A stretch of DNA of 64,000 nucleotides from Candidatus Nanosynbacter sp. HMT-352 (GTDB taxonomy: Bacteria; Patescibacteriota; Saccharimonadia; Saccharimonadales; Saccharimonadaceae). A model generated the notes under the pieces. The model was not told the DNA's origin. It did no database searches and was given only the letters and a program-made list of their open reading frames with translations. Shown piece by piece: positions 63,354 to 64,000 of the stretch; position 1 is the first letter of the stretch, and every line of letters starts with the position of its first letter. The stretch lies in contig NZ_CP089290.1 in NCBI RefSeq assembly GCF_022819385.1, positions 620,001 to 684,000 of the forward strand, in the 5' to 3' direction. Position numbers and translations under genes: made by a program.

Positions 63354-64000
63354 ATGCCAAAAAGTTCTTTTGTGTTGTGAAGAGTAGCTTGGCTTAAAAC
63401 ATCAAAATCAATATTTCGCTGCTTTGCCCAATGTTCAGCCACCAATCTCACATATTCTGGCTTGTTTATATTACCACGAAACGGCGCTGGTGTCAAGAAT
63501 GGCGCGTCAGTTTCTAGCAATAATCGCTCCAGCGGAATTGAAGCGAACAATTCTTTCTGCAATTGATCCTTTGTGAATGTACTAATTCCATTAAGTCCAA
63601 CGTACAAATTTCGCGAAAAACCTTTTTCCAAATTTTCACGCGTATCTGTAAAACTATGCAACACGCCGCGAAGCCCGTGAAAATTGTCAAAAATTGGCCA
63701 AAAATCACCCCAAACTGATGGCTGATCCTTCGCACCATCGCGAACATGAAAACTTACTGGCAAATTGTAATCAATCGCCATTTGAAGCTGCGCTTCCAAG
63801 CCTTCAATTTGCATTTCCCGCGGACTGTTATTGTAATAATAATCAAGTCCAATCTCACCAATTGCCACAATCGGAGAATTTTCCGTCTTATTTTCCAGCA
63901 AAGTTTTGACATCTTCCCAGCCATCTTTCGTATCGTGCGGATGAACACCAATTGCCGCCCAAGTAAACTCATGATTCGCGGCAAATTCCACAGCTTGGCG
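63350..64000 (-). CDS. tatD: TatD-family metal-dependent deoxyribonuclease, partial
   Basis: The frame is open to the window edge, so the 5' end is missing (at least 216 codons seen; full length about 255-260). TIM-barrel nuclease motifs: AAIGVHPHDTKD, AIGEIGLDYYYN, SFHVRDGAK, GVLHSFTDTREN and LLETDAPFLTP. First gene seen of the operon running to mnmA. Confidence 0.93.
   Translation of the reverse strand, partial: RQAVEFAANHEFTWAAIGVHPHDTKDGWEDVKTLLENKTENSPIVAIGEIGLDYYYNNSPREMQIEGLEAQLQMAIDYNLPVSFHVRDGAKDQPSVWGDFWPIFDNFHGLRGVLHSFTDTRENLEKGFSRNLYVGLNGISTFTKDQLQKELFASIPLERLLLETDAPFLTPAPFRGNINKPEYVRLVAEHWAKQRNIDFDVLSQATLHNTKELFGI

Overview
The window reads as a chromosome segment of a Candidatus Saccharibacteria (TM7, Patescibacteria/CPR) member, most likely from an oral or similar animal-associated niche. 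Supporting this are compact, overlapping gene strings, housekeeping genes in streamlined versions (a 627-residue AlaS, a zinc-less 48-residue bL32, a LigA without zinc-finger cysteines), a CPR-style ftsA-like / membrane protein / ruvX / mltG cluster, no biosynthetic pathways, and standard use of TGA as stop. The assignment is inference from gene content; no 16S is present.

Layout. 1-1780 is the right end of a Tn916-type integrative conjugative element (xis, int, terminal DNA). It has cut a host gene whose last 35 codons remain (1780-1887). 1.9-10.6 kb is an accessory stretch: an M16-like peptidase, a Nudix hydrolase, a Nudix-like remnant, a GC-rich GNAT-GNAT-ASCH fusion, a small ASCH protein, an AAA ATPase-TOPRIM (OLD/PARIS-like) nuclease, a membrane-anchored hydrolase, a GC-rich RclA/hypothiocyanite-reductase-like flavoprotein, a HIT protein, and a scrambled scrap joining a HIT start to a PheS end. 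10.6-17.1 kb is mainly core: DUF998, pheS, an unusual aquaporin, rmuC, PAP2 phosphatase, tRNA-Gln, trmD. 17.1-19.65 kb is a small island in which two unrelated ORFs share the same promoter, 5' leader hairpin and large 3' hairpin, with an orphan gene between them and 38-base direct-repeat hairpins at two of its edges. 19.7-38.9 kb is again core: khpA-rnc-nudix-nusB-rpmF, leuS, MurF-like ligase, ligA, htpX, lemA, three tRNAs, peptide-binding protein, secG, uvrC, HD phosphohydrolase. 38.95-39.78 kb is an AT-rich Firmicutes-like insert (GyrI-like gene plus a WYL-regulator tail). 39.8-64 kb holds Fur-trx-cupin, an ABC exporter, DedA, uvrA, a sortase-type surface beta-propeller protein, exonuclease I, obg, a LysM-CHAP hydrolase, mltG-ruvX-ftsA, alaS, rpsP, and an operon tatD-hyp-hyp-cysteine desulfurase-DUF218-mnmA.

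How the parts work together. Repair (uvrA, uvrC, ligA, sbcB, rmuC, ruvX), translation and tRNA maturation (pheS, leuS, alaS, trmD, mnmA with its sulfur donor, rnc, khpA, rpsP, rpmF) and cell-envelope remodelling (LysM-CHAP, mltG, MurF-like, ftsA-like, secG) dominate, as expected for a small epibiont. The flavoprotein, Fur regulator and thioredoxin form the visible oxidative-stress equipment.

Two window-wide signals stand out. First, in more than twenty genes a good -10 box ends only 6-7 bases before the start codon with no Shine-Dalgarno, which implies leaderless mRNAs; I used this to correct several starts. Second, the paired leader-ORF-hairpin cassettes at 17.1-19.6 kb look like a repeated genetic unit that I cannot match to a described system.
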